Source: Halarcobacter bivalviorum
GTDB taxonomy: Bacteria > Campylobacterota > Campylobacteria > Campylobacterales > Arcobacteraceae
Direction of reading: 5' to 3'
Length of the DNA stretch: 64,000 bases
NCBI RefSeq assembly: GCF_003346815.1
Contig: NZ_CP031217.1
Location: 2,356,001-2,420,000 of the forward strand
Notes under the pieces: generated by a model
What the model saw: the letters and a program-made list of their open reading frames with translations, nothing else
Database searches by the model: none
Told to the model about the DNA's origin: nothing
Shown here: piece after piece, positions 53,236 to 62,672 of the stretch
Layout of the letters: every line of letters starts with the position of its first letter
How positions within the stretch are numbered: the stretch's first letter is position 1
Made by a program: the position numbers and the translations under genes

Positions 53236-53538
53236 CTAACAAACCTTTTTTAAATCTGGTAATTCTATATCTAAAGTCATAATTTCTTTTATACTTGCTT
53301 GTCTAAATTCATCAAGGGGTATTCTAACTGAGTAATAAGCCCAACGACCTTCTCTATCTACTCTTAAAAAACCTGCTTCTTTTAATATTTTTAAATGCCT
53401 TGATAATCTTGATTGAATCATTTTAAAAGAATTCTCTAAATCACATACACAACATTTTCCATGAATATTTATAAATTTTAATAATTTAACTCTTGTCTCA
53501 TCATTCAATGCAGATGCAGATTTTAAAAAAATATCCAT
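53236..53538 (-). CDS. arsR: ArsR/SmtB-family repressor
   Basis: A winged-helix repressor of 100 residues that leaves DNA on binding arsenite. The metal-binding motif is GKCCVCDLE (Cys 29, 30 and 32), which corresponds to the ELCVCDL motif of ArsR. The recognition helix is MIQSRLSRHLKILKEAGFLR and the wing VDREGRWAYYSV. The start has AGGAG seven bases before it. A 9-6-9 palindrome lies upstream and another before arsB, so it probably represses both. Confidence 0.95.
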   Translation of the reverse strand: MDIFLKSASALNDETRVKLLKFINIHGKCCVCDLENSFKMIQSRLSRHLKILKEAGFLRVDREGRWAYYSVRIPLDEFRQASIKEIMTLDIELPDLKKVC

Positions 53539-53580
53539 AAAATGCTCCTAAATTTTTAGAATATTATCAAAATTATCTTT

Positions 53581-53604
53581 ATATATCAATATATCTTGAT
53601 ATAT
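53581..53604 (-). promoter_or_regulatory. ArsR operator upstream of arsR
   Basis: ATATATCAA-TATATC-TTGATATAT, a perfect 9-bp inverted repeat 43 bases before the arsR ATG; possible -10 boxes (GATAAT) lie just downstream. Same half-sites as at arsB. Confidence 0.75.
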
Positions 53605-53650
53605 AAGATTGTATTTCTAAAAGATTTATTACAAATGTTTATTTAGAAAG

Positions 53651-54484
53651 CTAGTCTAAAGGAATATAAATTTCTTTAATAATCTCTTCATCACTAATTT
53701 CAGGAGACCAATTTAAGTACTTTTCAAAAGGTGGAATATTTTTACATTGATTTGATAAATTATTTTCTACTATCCAAGAGAACAAATCCATCCAAACTCT
53801 ATTTGTCTCATCCTTCCCAAAATAAGATAAAGTAGCAAACTTTCCACCTTCTATTTTTTTAACATAAAACCCTTTCTCAATAAAAGTATCAACTTCTTCT
53901 TTTTTACAAGAAATTGCGGCATCATATCGTATCTCATTTTCAGGTGTTGTTTCAGGATCACTATAACAAATACCAAATAGTTCACTATTACTTAGAATAT
54001 TTATTCTATTTTGAGAATCAAGTTTCCAAATTAATTCATCCCAAGCTGTACATACACTATTCTCATAAGCTCCATATTTTGTATTATATATTACATATAC
54101 TGTTTCTCTATACTTAATTTCTGGTTGTTTCATTCTATTCTCCTTATATTTACATAGTAATTCAACATGTTTACTTCTATATTCTGTGGGAGTCATATTA
54201 AAAACTTTTTTAAATGCTTTATTAAAACCATTAGGGGTTTCAAATCCTATATCAAAAGCAATCTCAATAATTGAGTTTTTTGTATTGATAATATTTGTTG
54301 AGGCTTTGTTTATTTTTAATCTTAAAGCATATGACATTACTGACTCTCCAACACTTGCTTTAAAAATTTTACAAAAATAAAAAGGAGAATATCCTGCAAT
54401 TTTTGCCAAAGTATTTATACTAAGTTCATCATCTAAATGAGTCTCTATATAGTGTAATACTTTCAAAATCTGTTTATTCATCAT
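53651..54484 (-). CDS. AraC-family regulator with GyrI-like effector domain
   Basis: A 277-residue protein. The N-terminal 105 residues are an AraC double helix-turn-helix (INTLAKIAGYSPFYFCKIFK, SIIEIAFDIGFETPNGFNKA, FNMTPTEYRS). After residue about 115 a GyrI-like ligand domain follows (VYVIYNTKYGAYENSVCTAW, RYDAAISCKKEEVDTFIEKG, GGKFATLSYFGKDETNRVWM). This is the Rob/SoxS-related type with effector binding at the C-terminus, often for drugs. It is separate from arsR by 112 bases and is probably its own unit. Target genes unknown. Confidence 0.9.
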   Translation of the reverse strand: MMNKQILKVLHYIETHLDDELSINTLAKIAGYSPFYFCKIFKASVGESVMSYALRLKINKASTNIINTKNSIIEIAFDIGFETPNGFNKAFKKVFNMTPTEYRSKHVELLCKYKENRMKQPEIKYRETVYVIYNTKYGAYENSVCTAWDELIWKLDSQNRINILSNSELFGICYSDPETTPENEIRYDAAISCKKEEVDTFIEKGFYVKKIEGGKFATLSYFGKDETNRVWMDLFSWIVENNLSNQCKNIPPFEKYLNWSPEISDEEIIKEIYIPLD

Positions 54485-54658
54485 TTCTCTTTTATTTTTA
54501 ATAGAAGTAGTATAAAATATTTGAAGAAAATTATCTTGTCCTATCTTGTCTTATTTAAAAATCTACACAAAATCAGAATATTATAACTTAATCTCAAAAT
54601 ATTAATTTACATCTACTTTTTTTTATTATATACTTCTAAAAAAAACGAAAGAAAATTT

Positions 54659-57100
54659 ATGCAAAATAGTATCTTGAAGATTATCTTTATTTCTATGATT
54701 TTATTTAATTTTGTCATTGCAAACACTTCTTTAAAACTATCAAACAATATTAAGTCAAATATCGATATTCTCGCCAACCAAGTAGAATTATTTTTTCAAA
54801 CCAATACAGCTAAAAGAGATATTTATATTTCAAATCTATTTAAAGTTTATTATGAAAATTATGAAAAAATTTCTGCAATTGAGATTATAAATAATAACAA
54901 TAAAGTAATCTATAGTTCTTTTAGAAATGATGAGATTATGACTTTAGAAAAAGATAAAGAATTACCTCAAGATTTTAATGAAAGAAAAGAGTTATATAAA
55001 AAAGATATTCATAATATTCAAGGGAAAAAAATAGCTACATTAATAGTTTATTTTCAAAACACAATAAACTTTACTCAACAAGAATTAAATTATCTTCAAA
55101 ATAAAAAAGTGTTAAGAGTACAAAATGATGCTAGTTTACCTCCCTACAACTTTAATGAAAATGGTGTTCCAACAGGATATGCAATTGACTATTTAGAATT
55201 AATCGCAAATGAATTAGCTATAGAAATTGAGTATGTTCCTGGAAAATGGAATGATTTTATGAATATGTTAGAAAATGAAGAATTAGACTTAATGATAAAT
55301 GTTTTAAAATCAAAAAAGAGAGAAGAAAGATTTTTATTTTCAAACAAAGCTTTTGTAACATCTCCCCTTGCCATGCTTACTAGAATTGAACATAAAGATG
55401 TTCATACTTTTAAAGAAATGGAAGGAGAAACTATGGCACTTGTAGAAGGGTACCATAGTTATGATAGAGTAAAAAGAGATTATCCTCATATAAATATATA
55501 CCCTACTGCAGATACTTTATCTATGATGAAAGCTGTAGCACAAGGAAAAGCAGATGGAGCCTATGGACTTAAGTCTGTTCTTGACTACAATATAAATAAA
55601 CACTTTTTATCAAACCTAAAGACTATGAAAAATATAGATGATGATGAATTTGGTTTTTATTTTGCATACAATAAAGAGAATCTTATTTTAAAAAGTATTA
55701 TCCAAAAAGCAGAAAAATTAATTTCAAAAAAAGATATTGATGATTTAAATAAAAAATGGTTTAAAAAATTTAAAGAAACAAAAAAAAGAAGTAAAGATTA
55801 TCTATTCACAAAAAAAGAAATTGAGTATTTAAATACTAAAGGTGCTATTACTATGTGTGTAACACCTAACTTCTCACCTTTTGAATTTATAACAAAAAAA
55901 GGTGAATATACAGGAATTATTGCAAATTATATTGAAGTATTATCAAAAAATTCAGGAATAAAATTTGAAGTATTAGGAAAAGAATCATGGAGTGATTCTC
56001 TTAATGCTGTAAAAAATAAACTATGTGATATCTTACCTTTTGCTATACAAACTACAAGTAGAAATGATTATCTGATTTTTACAAAAGAGTATTATACTTT
56101 TTCAAATGTAATTGCTACAAGAGACAATGAAATATTTATCAACTCATTAGATGAGCTAAAAGATAAAAAAATTGCTGTTGTAAGAGATCATGCTTCAAAA
56201 GAGTTAATTTTAAGAAAATATCCAGATATTAATATGATTGAAGTAAATAGTGCTCTTGATGGTTTAAGAAAAGTAAGTAAAGGAGAAATATTTGCTTTTA
56301 TTGGACTATTCCCTACTATTGCACAAATACTCCAAAAACAAAATATTGAAAATGTGAAAATCACAGGTAAAACTTCTATTGAGATGAATGCAAGAATTGC
56401 AATTAGAGATGATGAATATATTCTACAAAGTATTTTAAATAAAGCAATAAATAGTGTAAAAGAAGAAGATAAAGAACAAGTATTAGATAAATGGTTAACC
56501 GTTATAAAAGAAGAAAAATTAAACACAAAACTATTTATTCAAATAATCTCTTTAGTGTTAATATTATCTGCCATTATCATTATATATACAATTTATAACT
56601 CAAATAGAATATTAAAAAAACTTTCACAAACAGATAAACTTACTAATATCTATAATAGATTTAAACTAGACTCATTAATTGAAGAAGAAATAAATAGAAA
56701 AAAAAGATATGGTCAAGACCTTAGTATTATATTACTTGATATAGATTTTTTCAAAAAAATAAATGATGGATATGGACATCTACATGGGGATAAAATACTT
56801 CAAGAATTTGCAAATATAATTAGTAAAAATATAAGAGAAACAGACCATTTTGGTAGATGGGGAGGAGAAGAGTTTCTACTTATTCTTCCTAATACAAATG
56901 GAATAAATGCTTACAATTTAGCAGAAAAGCTTAGAAAAATCATAGAAACACATATCTTCTATGATAATATAAGAATAACTTCAAGTTTTGGTGTTGCTGA
57001 GTGTACAAATGAAGAGAGTAATATATGCTTAAAAAATGTAGATAAAGCTTTATATGAAGCAAAAAATAGCAATAGAAACTGTGTGAAAATGCACAAATAA
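54659..57100 (+). CDS. Periplasmic two-SBP sensor with GGDEF diguanylate cyclase
   Basis: An 813-residue sensor. Signal peptide about 1-21. A helical periplasmic region precedes two tandem type 3 solute-binding domains (about 150-370, VLRVQNDASLPPYNF; about 390-610, ITMCVTPNFSPFEF). One membrane helix (about 625-645, FIQIISLVLILSAIIIIYTI) follows. The GGDEF domain (about 655-810) has the intact motif GRWGGEEFLLIL and DIDFFKKINDGYGHLHGD, so it is likely an active cyclase. No RxxD inhibitory site is seen before GGEEF in the usual position. Amino-acid or similar ligand sensing is inferred. It is alone and transcribed from an AT-rich 174-base gap. Confidence 0.93.
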   Translation: MQNSILKIIFISMILFNFVIANTSLKLSNNIKSNIDILANQVELFFQTNTAKRDIYISNLFKVYYENYEKISAIEIINNNNKVIYSSFRNDEIMTLEKDKELPQDFNERKELYKKDIHNIQGKKIATLIVYFQNTINFTQQELNYLQNKKVLRVQNDASLPPYNFNENGVPTGYAIDYLELIANELAIEIEYVPGKWNDFMNMLENEELDLMINVLKSKKREERFLFSNKAFVTSPLAMLTRIEHKDVHTFKEMEGETMALVEGYHSYDRVKRDYPHINIYPTADTLSMMKAVAQGKADGAYGLKSVLDYNINKHFLSNLKTMKNIDDDEFGFYFAYNKENLILKSIIQKAEKLISKKDIDDLNKKWFKKFKETKKRSKDYLFTKKEIEYLNTKGAITMCVTPNFSPFEFITKKGEYTGIIANYIEVLSKNSGIKFEVLGKESWSDSLNAVKNKLCDILPFAIQTTSRNDYLIFTKEYYTFSNVIATRDNEIFINSLDELKDKKIAVVRDHASKELILRKYPDINMIEVNSALDGLRKVSKGEIFAFIGLFPTIAQILQKQNIENVKITGKTSIEMNARIAIRDDEYILQSILNKAINSVKEEDKEQVLDKWLTVIKEEKLNTKLFIQIISLVLILSAIIIIYTIYNSNRILKKLSQTDKLTNIYNRFKLDSLIEEEINRKKRYGQDLSIILLDIDFFKKINDGYGHLHGDKILQEFANIISKNIRETDHFGRWGGEEFLLILPNTNGINAYNLAEKLRKIIETHIFYDNIRITSSFGVAECTNEESNICLKNVDKALYEAKNSNRNCVKMHK

Positions 57101-57164
57101 TGTTTTATGAAAAAGAAAAATCAGTTTAGTTTTGATGGAAAACCAACAAAACTTTTTGAGGATT

Positions 57165-57189
57165 AAAAAGTAGGAAATTCCTACTTTTT
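57165..57189. terminator. Bidirectional terminator between the GGDEF gene and tkt
   Basis: AAAAAGTAGG / CCTACTTTTT with loop AAATT; T-runs on both strands. It lies next to the tkt stop. Confidence 0.75.
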
Positions 57190-57190
57190 A

Positions 57191-59101
57191 TTATAATTCG
57201 TTTTTAATTCTTTCTACTAAAGATTCTACTGTAAATCCAAACTCTTTGAATAAGTCTCCAGCAGGTCCTGAAGCACCAAAAGTATCCATACCAAATACTA
57301 CATCAGCAAACTTATAATACTCCATACCTCTAGCTGCTTCTACTGCAAATACTTTTGTATTTGAGTCAATAATTTTTGAGATATACTCTTTATCCTGCTC
57401 AACAAGTAAATCAAAACAAGGAACTGAAACAATATTTGCTTTAATACCTTCTTTATCTAATTCACAAGCAGTTTTAAGTGCTAAAGTAACTTCTGAACCA
57501 GAAGCCATGATTGTAACTGTTGCACCCTCTCTTTGTTTTAATAAATATCCACCATTTGATACATTACCATATGCTCTTTCATCTTTAAGAACTTCTAAAT
57601 CTTGTCTTGAACATACAAATGCAGTTGGAGCATTCATTTTAAAAGCAACTTTCCAAGACTCAACATTTTCACTTGCATCAGCAGGTCTAAATGTATAAAA
57701 ATTTGGTAATGCTCTAAATTGAGATAAATGTTCAATTGGTTGGTGAGTTGGACCATCTTCTCCAACACCAATAGAATCATGTGTCCATACAAAATGTTGT
57801 GGAATTGAAGCTAATGCTGCAATTCTTGCACTTGGTTTTAAATAATCTGAGAATACAAAGAATGTAGCAGAGAATACTCTAAATAATCCGTAAAGATTCA
57901 TTGCATTTGTCATTGCTGCCATAGCATGCTCTTTAATCCCAAAGTGGATATTTTTTCCATTTGGGAAATCACCAGTATTTGCTAATTCTGTTTTATTTGA
58001 TGGAGCAAGGTCAGCTGAACCACCTAAGAATCCTGGAATTGCATCTGCAATTGCATTTAAGATTTTATGATTTGAACTTCTTGTTGCAACTTTACTTCCT
58101 ACTTCAAACTCTGGATATTTAATTGCATCAAAATTAGGATTTTGTAACTCTTCAATTTTAGCTTTTGCTTCATCAGATAAAGACTCCGTCCAAGCATTTT
58201 CAGCCTCTACACCTTTAATTAATTTATCAAAAGCACCTTTAATATCATAAGGAACAACAAAAGTCTCTTCTGGATCAAATCCAGCTTTGATTTTAGATGC
58301 TTTAATCTCATCTTCACCTAATGGAGCACCATGTGTATGATGACTTCCTTCCATTGTAGCTGCACCTTTTCCAATTGCAGTATTTGCAATAATAAGTGCT
58401 GGTTTATCTGAAGCTTTTGCAGCAATAATAGCTTTATCAATTTGCTCAAAATTATGTCCATCTACTTCAAATACTTCAAAGTTAATTGCTTGGAATCTTT
58501 TCTTAACATTTTCAGACCATGCAATTGATGTATCACCTTCAATTGTGATTTCATTTGAATCATAAATAATTACAAGATTATCTAAGTTTAAATGTCCTGC
58601 TGTTGCACATGCCTCATAAGAGATACCTTCTTGTAAATCTCCATCTCCACAAAGACAATATACATTATGGTTAATAACTTCTTTTCCTAAAATATTTTGT
58701 GCATATTTAGAAGCCATTGCAAAACCAACTGTATTTGCAATACCTTGACCTAAAGGACCAGTTGTAATTTCAACCCCATGTGTATGACCATATTCTGGAT
58801 GACCTGGTGTTTTTGAGTTTAATTGTCTAAACTCTTTCATATCTGATAAGCTTACATCAAATCCCCAAAGGTGTAATAAAGAGTAAACTAAACCTGTTGC
58901 ATGTCCACCTGAAAATACTAATCTATCTCTATTTAACCATTTATCATTTGATGGATTTAAATTTAAATGTGCACTTAATACAGTTGCAATATCAGCCATA
59001 CCCATTGGTGCACCTGGGTGCCCTGAGTTAGCTTTTTGTACCATATCAGCCGCTAAAAACCTGATTGTATCTGCTTGTTTTTGAAGTAGTTGTTTTGACA
59101 T
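57191..59101 (-). CDS. tkt: Transketolase
   Basis: Thiamine-dependent transfer of two-carbon units in the pentose phosphate pathway. The 636 residues show ADMVQKANSGHPGAPMGMAD, CLCGDGDLQEGISYEACATA with the GDG cofactor motif, IIYDSNEITIEGDTSIAW, IGKGAATMEGSHHTHGAPLG, FGIKEHAMAAMTNAMNLYGL, and SIGVGEDGPTHQPIEHLSQF. All cofactor and substrate residues are intact. Normal length. Single-gene unit with its own promoter; tal lies 40 kb away. Confidence 0.97.
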   Translation of the reverse strand: MSKQLLQKQADTIRFLAADMVQKANSGHPGAPMGMADIATVLSAHLNLNPSNDKWLNRDRLVFSGGHATGLVYSLLHLWGFDVSLSDMKEFRQLNSKTPGHPEYGHTHGVEITTGPLGQGIANTVGFAMASKYAQNILGKEVINHNVYCLCGDGDLQEGISYEACATAGHLNLDNLVIIYDSNEITIEGDTSIAWSENVKKRFQAINFEVFEVDGHNFEQIDKAIIAAKASDKPALIIANTAIGKGAATMEGSHHTHGAPLGEDEIKASKIKAGFDPEETFVVPYDIKGAFDKLIKGVEAENAWTESLSDEAKAKIEELQNPNFDAIKYPEFEVGSKVATRSSNHKILNAIADAIPGFLGGSADLAPSNKTELANTGDFPNGKNIHFGIKEHAMAAMTNAMNLYGLFRVFSATFFVFSDYLKPSARIAALASIPQHFVWTHDSIGVGEDGPTHQPIEHLSQFRALPNFYTFRPADASENVESWKVAFKMNAPTAFVCSRQDLEVLKDERAYGNVSNGGYLLKQREGATVTIMASGSEVTLALKTACELDKEGIKANIVSVPCFDLLVEQDKEYISKIIDSNTKVFAVEAARGMEYYKFADVVFGMDTFGASGPAGDLFKEFGFTVESLVERIKNEL

Positions 59102-59144
59102 AATTATCCTAATTATTGTGTTTTGTTGTGATTAATTTTGTGCG

Positions 59145-59150
59145 ATTATA
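59145..59150 (-). promoter_or_regulatory. -10 box of the tkt promoter
   Basis: TATAAT on the minus strand, 44 bases before the tkt ATG; no -35 is visible. Confidence 0.5.
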
Positions 59151-59181
59151 TCTAAAAATAGTTAAATGGTATTTGAAGTAA

Positions 59182-59212
59182 AAAAACCATAAAGATAAAC
59201 TCTATGGTTTTT
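59182..59212 (-). terminator. Terminator of the type I secretion operon
   Basis: AAAAACCATA / TATGGTTTTT with an 11-base loop, followed by seven T on the minus strand, immediately after the WG-repeat gene. Confidence 0.8.
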
Positions 59213-59217
59213 AAAAA

Positions 59218-59973
59218 TTAAAAGTTATCTGCGTCAGTAAAAGATTTAGGAGTTATCTCATCTCCATTTAAATCAACATAAGACCATAAATTATCTATTT
59301 TAACCCTTGCAATTCCTCTTGAATAGTCATCAACAAAGCTATATTTAGGTTCTACAGTAACTTTACAATCAGTATTCATAAATCCCCATTTATCATCTTT
59401 TACAATTCTCATTCTCTCTTCATTTGATAAATAAATCATATCATAATCAAAAGAAGCTACCATATCCATATCTGTGTCTAAACAAGCATATTTTGCTTGT
59501 CCATTTTTAGTATAGTTTTTAACAATAATTGAACCATCAATTACATTTCTTACTTCATCATAAATAGGTTTTAAAACTACTTCAAAATCTTCATTGATTA
59601 AGCCATATTTACCTGCTATTTCAACTTTTGCATAACCATTAAAAAATTGTCCAATTGAATCAAAAATAGCTTTTAATTTTAAATCACCATCTTTATCAAT
59701 TATTCCTAATTTATTATCAATATTTTTAACAACAGCATACTCTTTATCATCAATATGTAACCAATGTAGATTTATATAGTGAGGATGACTATAGTTATTA
59801 TCTTCAACAGTAGTAAAGTTATATACTTTTTTATATATAGGTTTAACTATAACTTCACCATCCTTATTAATAACTCCATCCTTATTTGATTCTGAAACTA
59901 CAGTTGTATTATCCTTAAAACTACAGCCACTAATAACTAAAATTGTAGCTATTAAAATAAATATTTGTCTCAT
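59218..59973 (-). CDS. WG-repeat lipoprotein
   Basis: A 251-residue lipoprotein with lipobox VISGC (C17). The mature part is a chain of WG-type repeats: DGVINKDGEVIVKPIYKKVY, KLGIIDKDGDLKLKAIFDSI, YGLINEDFEVVLKPIYDEVR, WGFMNTDCKVTVEPKYSFVD and a last WSYVDLNGDEI. Such repeats are thought to mediate protein contacts at the envelope. It is last in the secretion operon, ten bases after the ankyrin-OmpA gene, so a role in the outer-membrane end of the export system or adhesin anchoring is inferred. Confidence 0.85.
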   Translation of the reverse strand: MRQIFILIATILVISGCSFKDNTTVVSESNKDGVINKDGEVIVKPIYKKVYNFTTVEDNNYSHPHYINLHWLHIDDKEYAVVKNIDNKLGIIDKDGDLKLKAIFDSIGQFFNGYAKVEIAGKYGLINEDFEVVLKPIYDEVRNVIDGSIIVKNYTKNGQAKYACLDTDMDMVASFDYDMIYLSNEERMRIVKDDKWGFMNTDCKVTVEPKYSFVDDYSRGIARVKIDNLWSYVDLNGDEITPKSFTDADNF

Positions 59974-59983
59974 GTTAGTTCCC

Positions 59984-61318
59984 TTAATTTATTTTTTTAT
60001 TAATTCTAAACTCTACTCTTCTTGATTGAACTTCATCTTCTTCACCTAATTCATTAAGAATTAAATCATCATAAGACATCCCATGATAAGAGTATATTTT
60101 ATTTAGCCATTCTTTGTCTATTTCTTCCTGTGAATTTACTATATTATTAACTGTATAGTCATAAACTTTTTTTGCTCTATTTTCAGATAATTCTTTATTT
60201 TTATTATATTTAACTTGCTCATCTTTTATAACACCATATGATGAAGAAGTATGTCCTTCAACTCTGATATCAAGAATTTCATCTTTATATTTTTCTATAA
60301 CTTTAATATATCTTGGAAAAAATTCATCAAGAATATCTTTGAAAGCTTGTTTTACCTCACTACTTCCATTAGCAAAAAGAACTTCTTGTTTTTTAAATCT
60401 AAAAACAAGTCCTTGTTTATCTAATTCTGCATTCCACGTATCAAAATCATTTTGAAATTCTTTTACTAAGTCTTCATATAAACCTTCAATAAAAACCTCT
60501 TGCTTTACTTCTTTAATTTTTATTTTTTCTAAACTTGAACTTTCAATATCTTTATCAATTGAATTTGTACCTATAACTGTTACAATATAAGGATTGTTTT
60601 CAGAAATTTCTTTTGAAAGTTGTGCACAGTATGTATCTAAAATAATTTGTGCCTCTACTTCTTCATGTGGTTTTAAAGACTCAGAATTTTCATCAGTAAT
60701 TGTTACTTTAATATTTTTTGCAATTCCTTTTTCTATTTTTCCACAAATTTTATTATCTTTTTGAGAATATGAATCTAAAGTAATATCTAATTTCTCACAC
60801 ATATTAATTATAGATTTATTTTGAATCATTTCTACAATGTATAAATCATTATTTTTAGAAGCATTATGAATAGGTTTCATATCATGTTTATCCATAACAT
60901 TACTATTTGCTCCATTACATAATAAAAGTCTTGAAATGTCATTTGTACTATTTCTAGTTGAATCTAAAAGTGGTGTATCTTCATAATCATCTACGTTATT
61001 AACATTAGCACCTTTTGAAATTAATAAATCTACAATATCATATAAACCAAATCTAACTGCTAAATGTAGAGGTGTATATCCATATAAATCTTTTTTATCA
61101 ATTTCTACTCCATGAGAAATTAAATCTTTAACAATCTCTATATCTTTTGCTCTAATTGCATCATGTAAAGCTAATTCACTAATAAAATCTGAATCACTAT
61201 TAGATACTTTTTCTTCATTGTTTTTATTATCTATTTTTGTAATATCACTATCTTGTTTACTAGAACATCCTGTAAATACTAATAGTAAAACTACTAAACT
61301 ACTTAATAAACTTTTCAT
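59984..61318 (-). CDS. Lipoprotein with ankyrin repeats and OmpA-like domain
   Basis: A 444-residue lipoprotein with lipobox FTGC (C18). Residues about 48-165 form four ankyrin repeats (DLYGYTPLHLAVRFGLYDIV, ANVNNVDDYEDTPLLDSTRN, DKHDMKPIHNASKNNDLYIV). A middle region with KITVTIDENS-like beta strands and several cysteines follows. The end (about 315-444) is an OmpA-like peptidoglycan-binding domain (VLFANGSSEVKQAFKDILDE, VEGHTSSSYG, NRAKKVYDYTV, DEVQSRRVEFRINK). An ankyrin-OmpA fusion in the periplasm is unusual. Position next to a type I secretion pair suggests a peptidoglycan-anchored part of it. Confidence 0.85.
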   Translation of the reverse strand: MKSLLSSLVVLLLVFTGCSSKQDSDITKIDNKNNEEKVSNSDSDFISELALHDAIRAKDIEIVKDLISHGVEIDKKDLYGYTPLHLAVRFGLYDIVDLLISKGANVNNVDDYEDTPLLDSTRNSTNDISRLLLCNGANSNVMDKHDMKPIHNASKNNDLYIVEMIQNKSIINMCEKLDITLDSYSQKDNKICGKIEKGIAKNIKVTITDENSESLKPHEEVEAQIILDTYCAQLSKEISENNPYIVTVIGTNSIDKDIESSSLEKIKIKEVKQEVFIEGLYEDLVKEFQNDFDTWNAELDKQGLVFRFKKQEVLFANGSSEVKQAFKDILDEFFPRYIKVIEKYKDEILDIRVEGHTSSSYGVIKDEQVKYNKNKELSENRAKKVYDYTVNNIVNSQEEIDKEWLNKIYSYHGMSYDDLILNELGEEDEVQSRRVEFRINKKIN

Positions 61319-61328
61319 TTCTTATCCT

Positions 61329-62672
61329 TTACTTTTCATGTAATGAGTTTTGTTTTATTTTTAAAATTGGTTTTAAAATATAATCCATAATTGTTTTTTT
61401 ACCTGTAATAATGTCTACTGTTGCTATCATCCCTGGAATAATTGGTAGCTTAACTCCATTTTTCTCAAGATAATTTTTCTCAGTTTTAATTATTACTTTA
61501 TAATAACTCTTAGCATCTTTACTATCTTTATCAATAATACTATCTGCTGAAATCTCTACAATTTGTCCCTCAAGTCCACCATAAATTGTAAAGTCATATG
61601 CTGATACTTTAACAATCGCTTTTTGTAAAGGGTTAATAAAAGCGATATCTTTAGGATCAATTTTTGCTTCAATTAATAAGTTATCACTACTAGGGATAAT
61701 ATCAAGTAAATTCATACCTGATTGAACAACTCCGCCTAAAGTATTCATATAAATTTCTTTTACAATTCCATCTACACTAGATTTAATTACAGTTTTATCA
61801 ACTTTATCTGTTTCCGAGACTAATCTAGCTTGTGCTTTGTTTATTTCAACTTCAATTCTTTGTAACTCTTTTGAGGCAGCTGTTTTAAACTGAGTGATTT
61901 TTTCTTCTCTTTTATTTTCGATTTCAGTAATAGCATAATTTGTTCTTGGAATTGATAATTCTGCTGCTTTTAAATCTCCAATAAATTGTTGATACTCTTT
62001 TTCAATAGTAATCAAATCAACTTTTGATTTAATACCAGTTTGAACAAGTTTTTTAATTGTATTTCTCTGAATTTTTACAAGTTTTATTTTTGTATCTAAT
62101 TGTCTAATTTCTTCTTCAATCTCTTTTAACTCTTGCTTTTTTTGTCTTTTTTGAGAATCAAGAACATTTACTGAACTTTTAAGCTCTTTTATTCTATTTT
62201 TAAATAATACATTTTCTGATTCAATATAATCTTTTGCTATTTTTTTTACTTCATCAGAAAACTTAAGTTCAGGAACTTCTTTATCAAGATTAATATTTGA
62301 TTCTACTTGTAATCTTTCTCGCATAGCTAACCATTGATTATAGCTTTCTTGGCTCTCTTCTAACGAGGCTTGAAATCTTGTTGTATCAATTTTTATTAGA
62401 GCTTGTCCTTTCTTAACTTCTTCTCCAGACTTTACTAATATCTCTTCAATCAATCCTCCATCTAAAGATTGAATTGTTTGTATTTTAGAAGAAGGGATAA
62501 CCTTTCCTTCTCCTTTTGCTAATTCATCAATTTCTGCAAAACTTGCCCAAATTATAAGAACTATTAAAAATACTACTATAAACATAAATAAAAAATCTAC
62601 ACTAAATTTAGGTCTTTCATTTGATTGACCATAAAGATTATGGACAAATCTTACATCATTATTACTATTCAT
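61329..62672 (-). CDS. HlyD-family type I secretion adaptor
   Basis: A periplasmic adaptor of 447 residues that joins the ABC exporter to a TolC-like channel. One helix at about 27-47, the lipoyl half-motifs (GEGKVIPSSKIQTIQSLDGG, VKSGEEVKKGQALIKIDTTR), a long coiled coil (about 110-290) and the second lipoyl part (IKSSVDGIVKEIYMNTLGGV) with the beta-barrel (DPKDIAFINPLQKAIVKVSA). The end TVDIITGKKTIMDYILKPIL is the family signature. It overlaps the ABC gene by eight bases. Confidence 0.92.
   Translation of the reverse strand: MNSNNDVRFVHNLYGQSNERPKFSVDFLFMFIVVFLIVLIIWASFAEIDELAKGEGKVIPSSKIQTIQSLDGGLIEEILVKSGEEVKKGQALIKIDTTRFQASLEESQESYNQWLAMRERLQVESNINLDKEVPELKFSDEVKKIAKDYIESENVLFKNRIKELKSSVNVLDSQKRQKKQELKEIEEEIRQLDTKIKLVKIQRNTIKKLVQTGIKSKVDLITIEKEYQQFIGDLKAAELSIPRTNYAITEIENKREEKITQFKTAASKELQRIEVEINKAQARLVSETDKVDKTVIKSSVDGIVKEIYMNTLGGVVQSGMNLLDIIPSSDNLLIEAKIDPKDIAFINPLQKAIVKVSAYDFTIYGGLEGQIVEISADSIIDKDSKDAKSYYKVIIKTEKNYLEKNGVKLPIIPGMIATVDIITGKKTIMDYILKPILKIKQNSLHEK

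Noticed and set aside
57107-57166. 19-codon frame MKKKNQFSFDGKPTKLFED after the GGDEF gene
   Set aside because: No ribosome binding site, no motif, and it ends at the terminator only because the terminator contains TAA. Too short to support without comparison.
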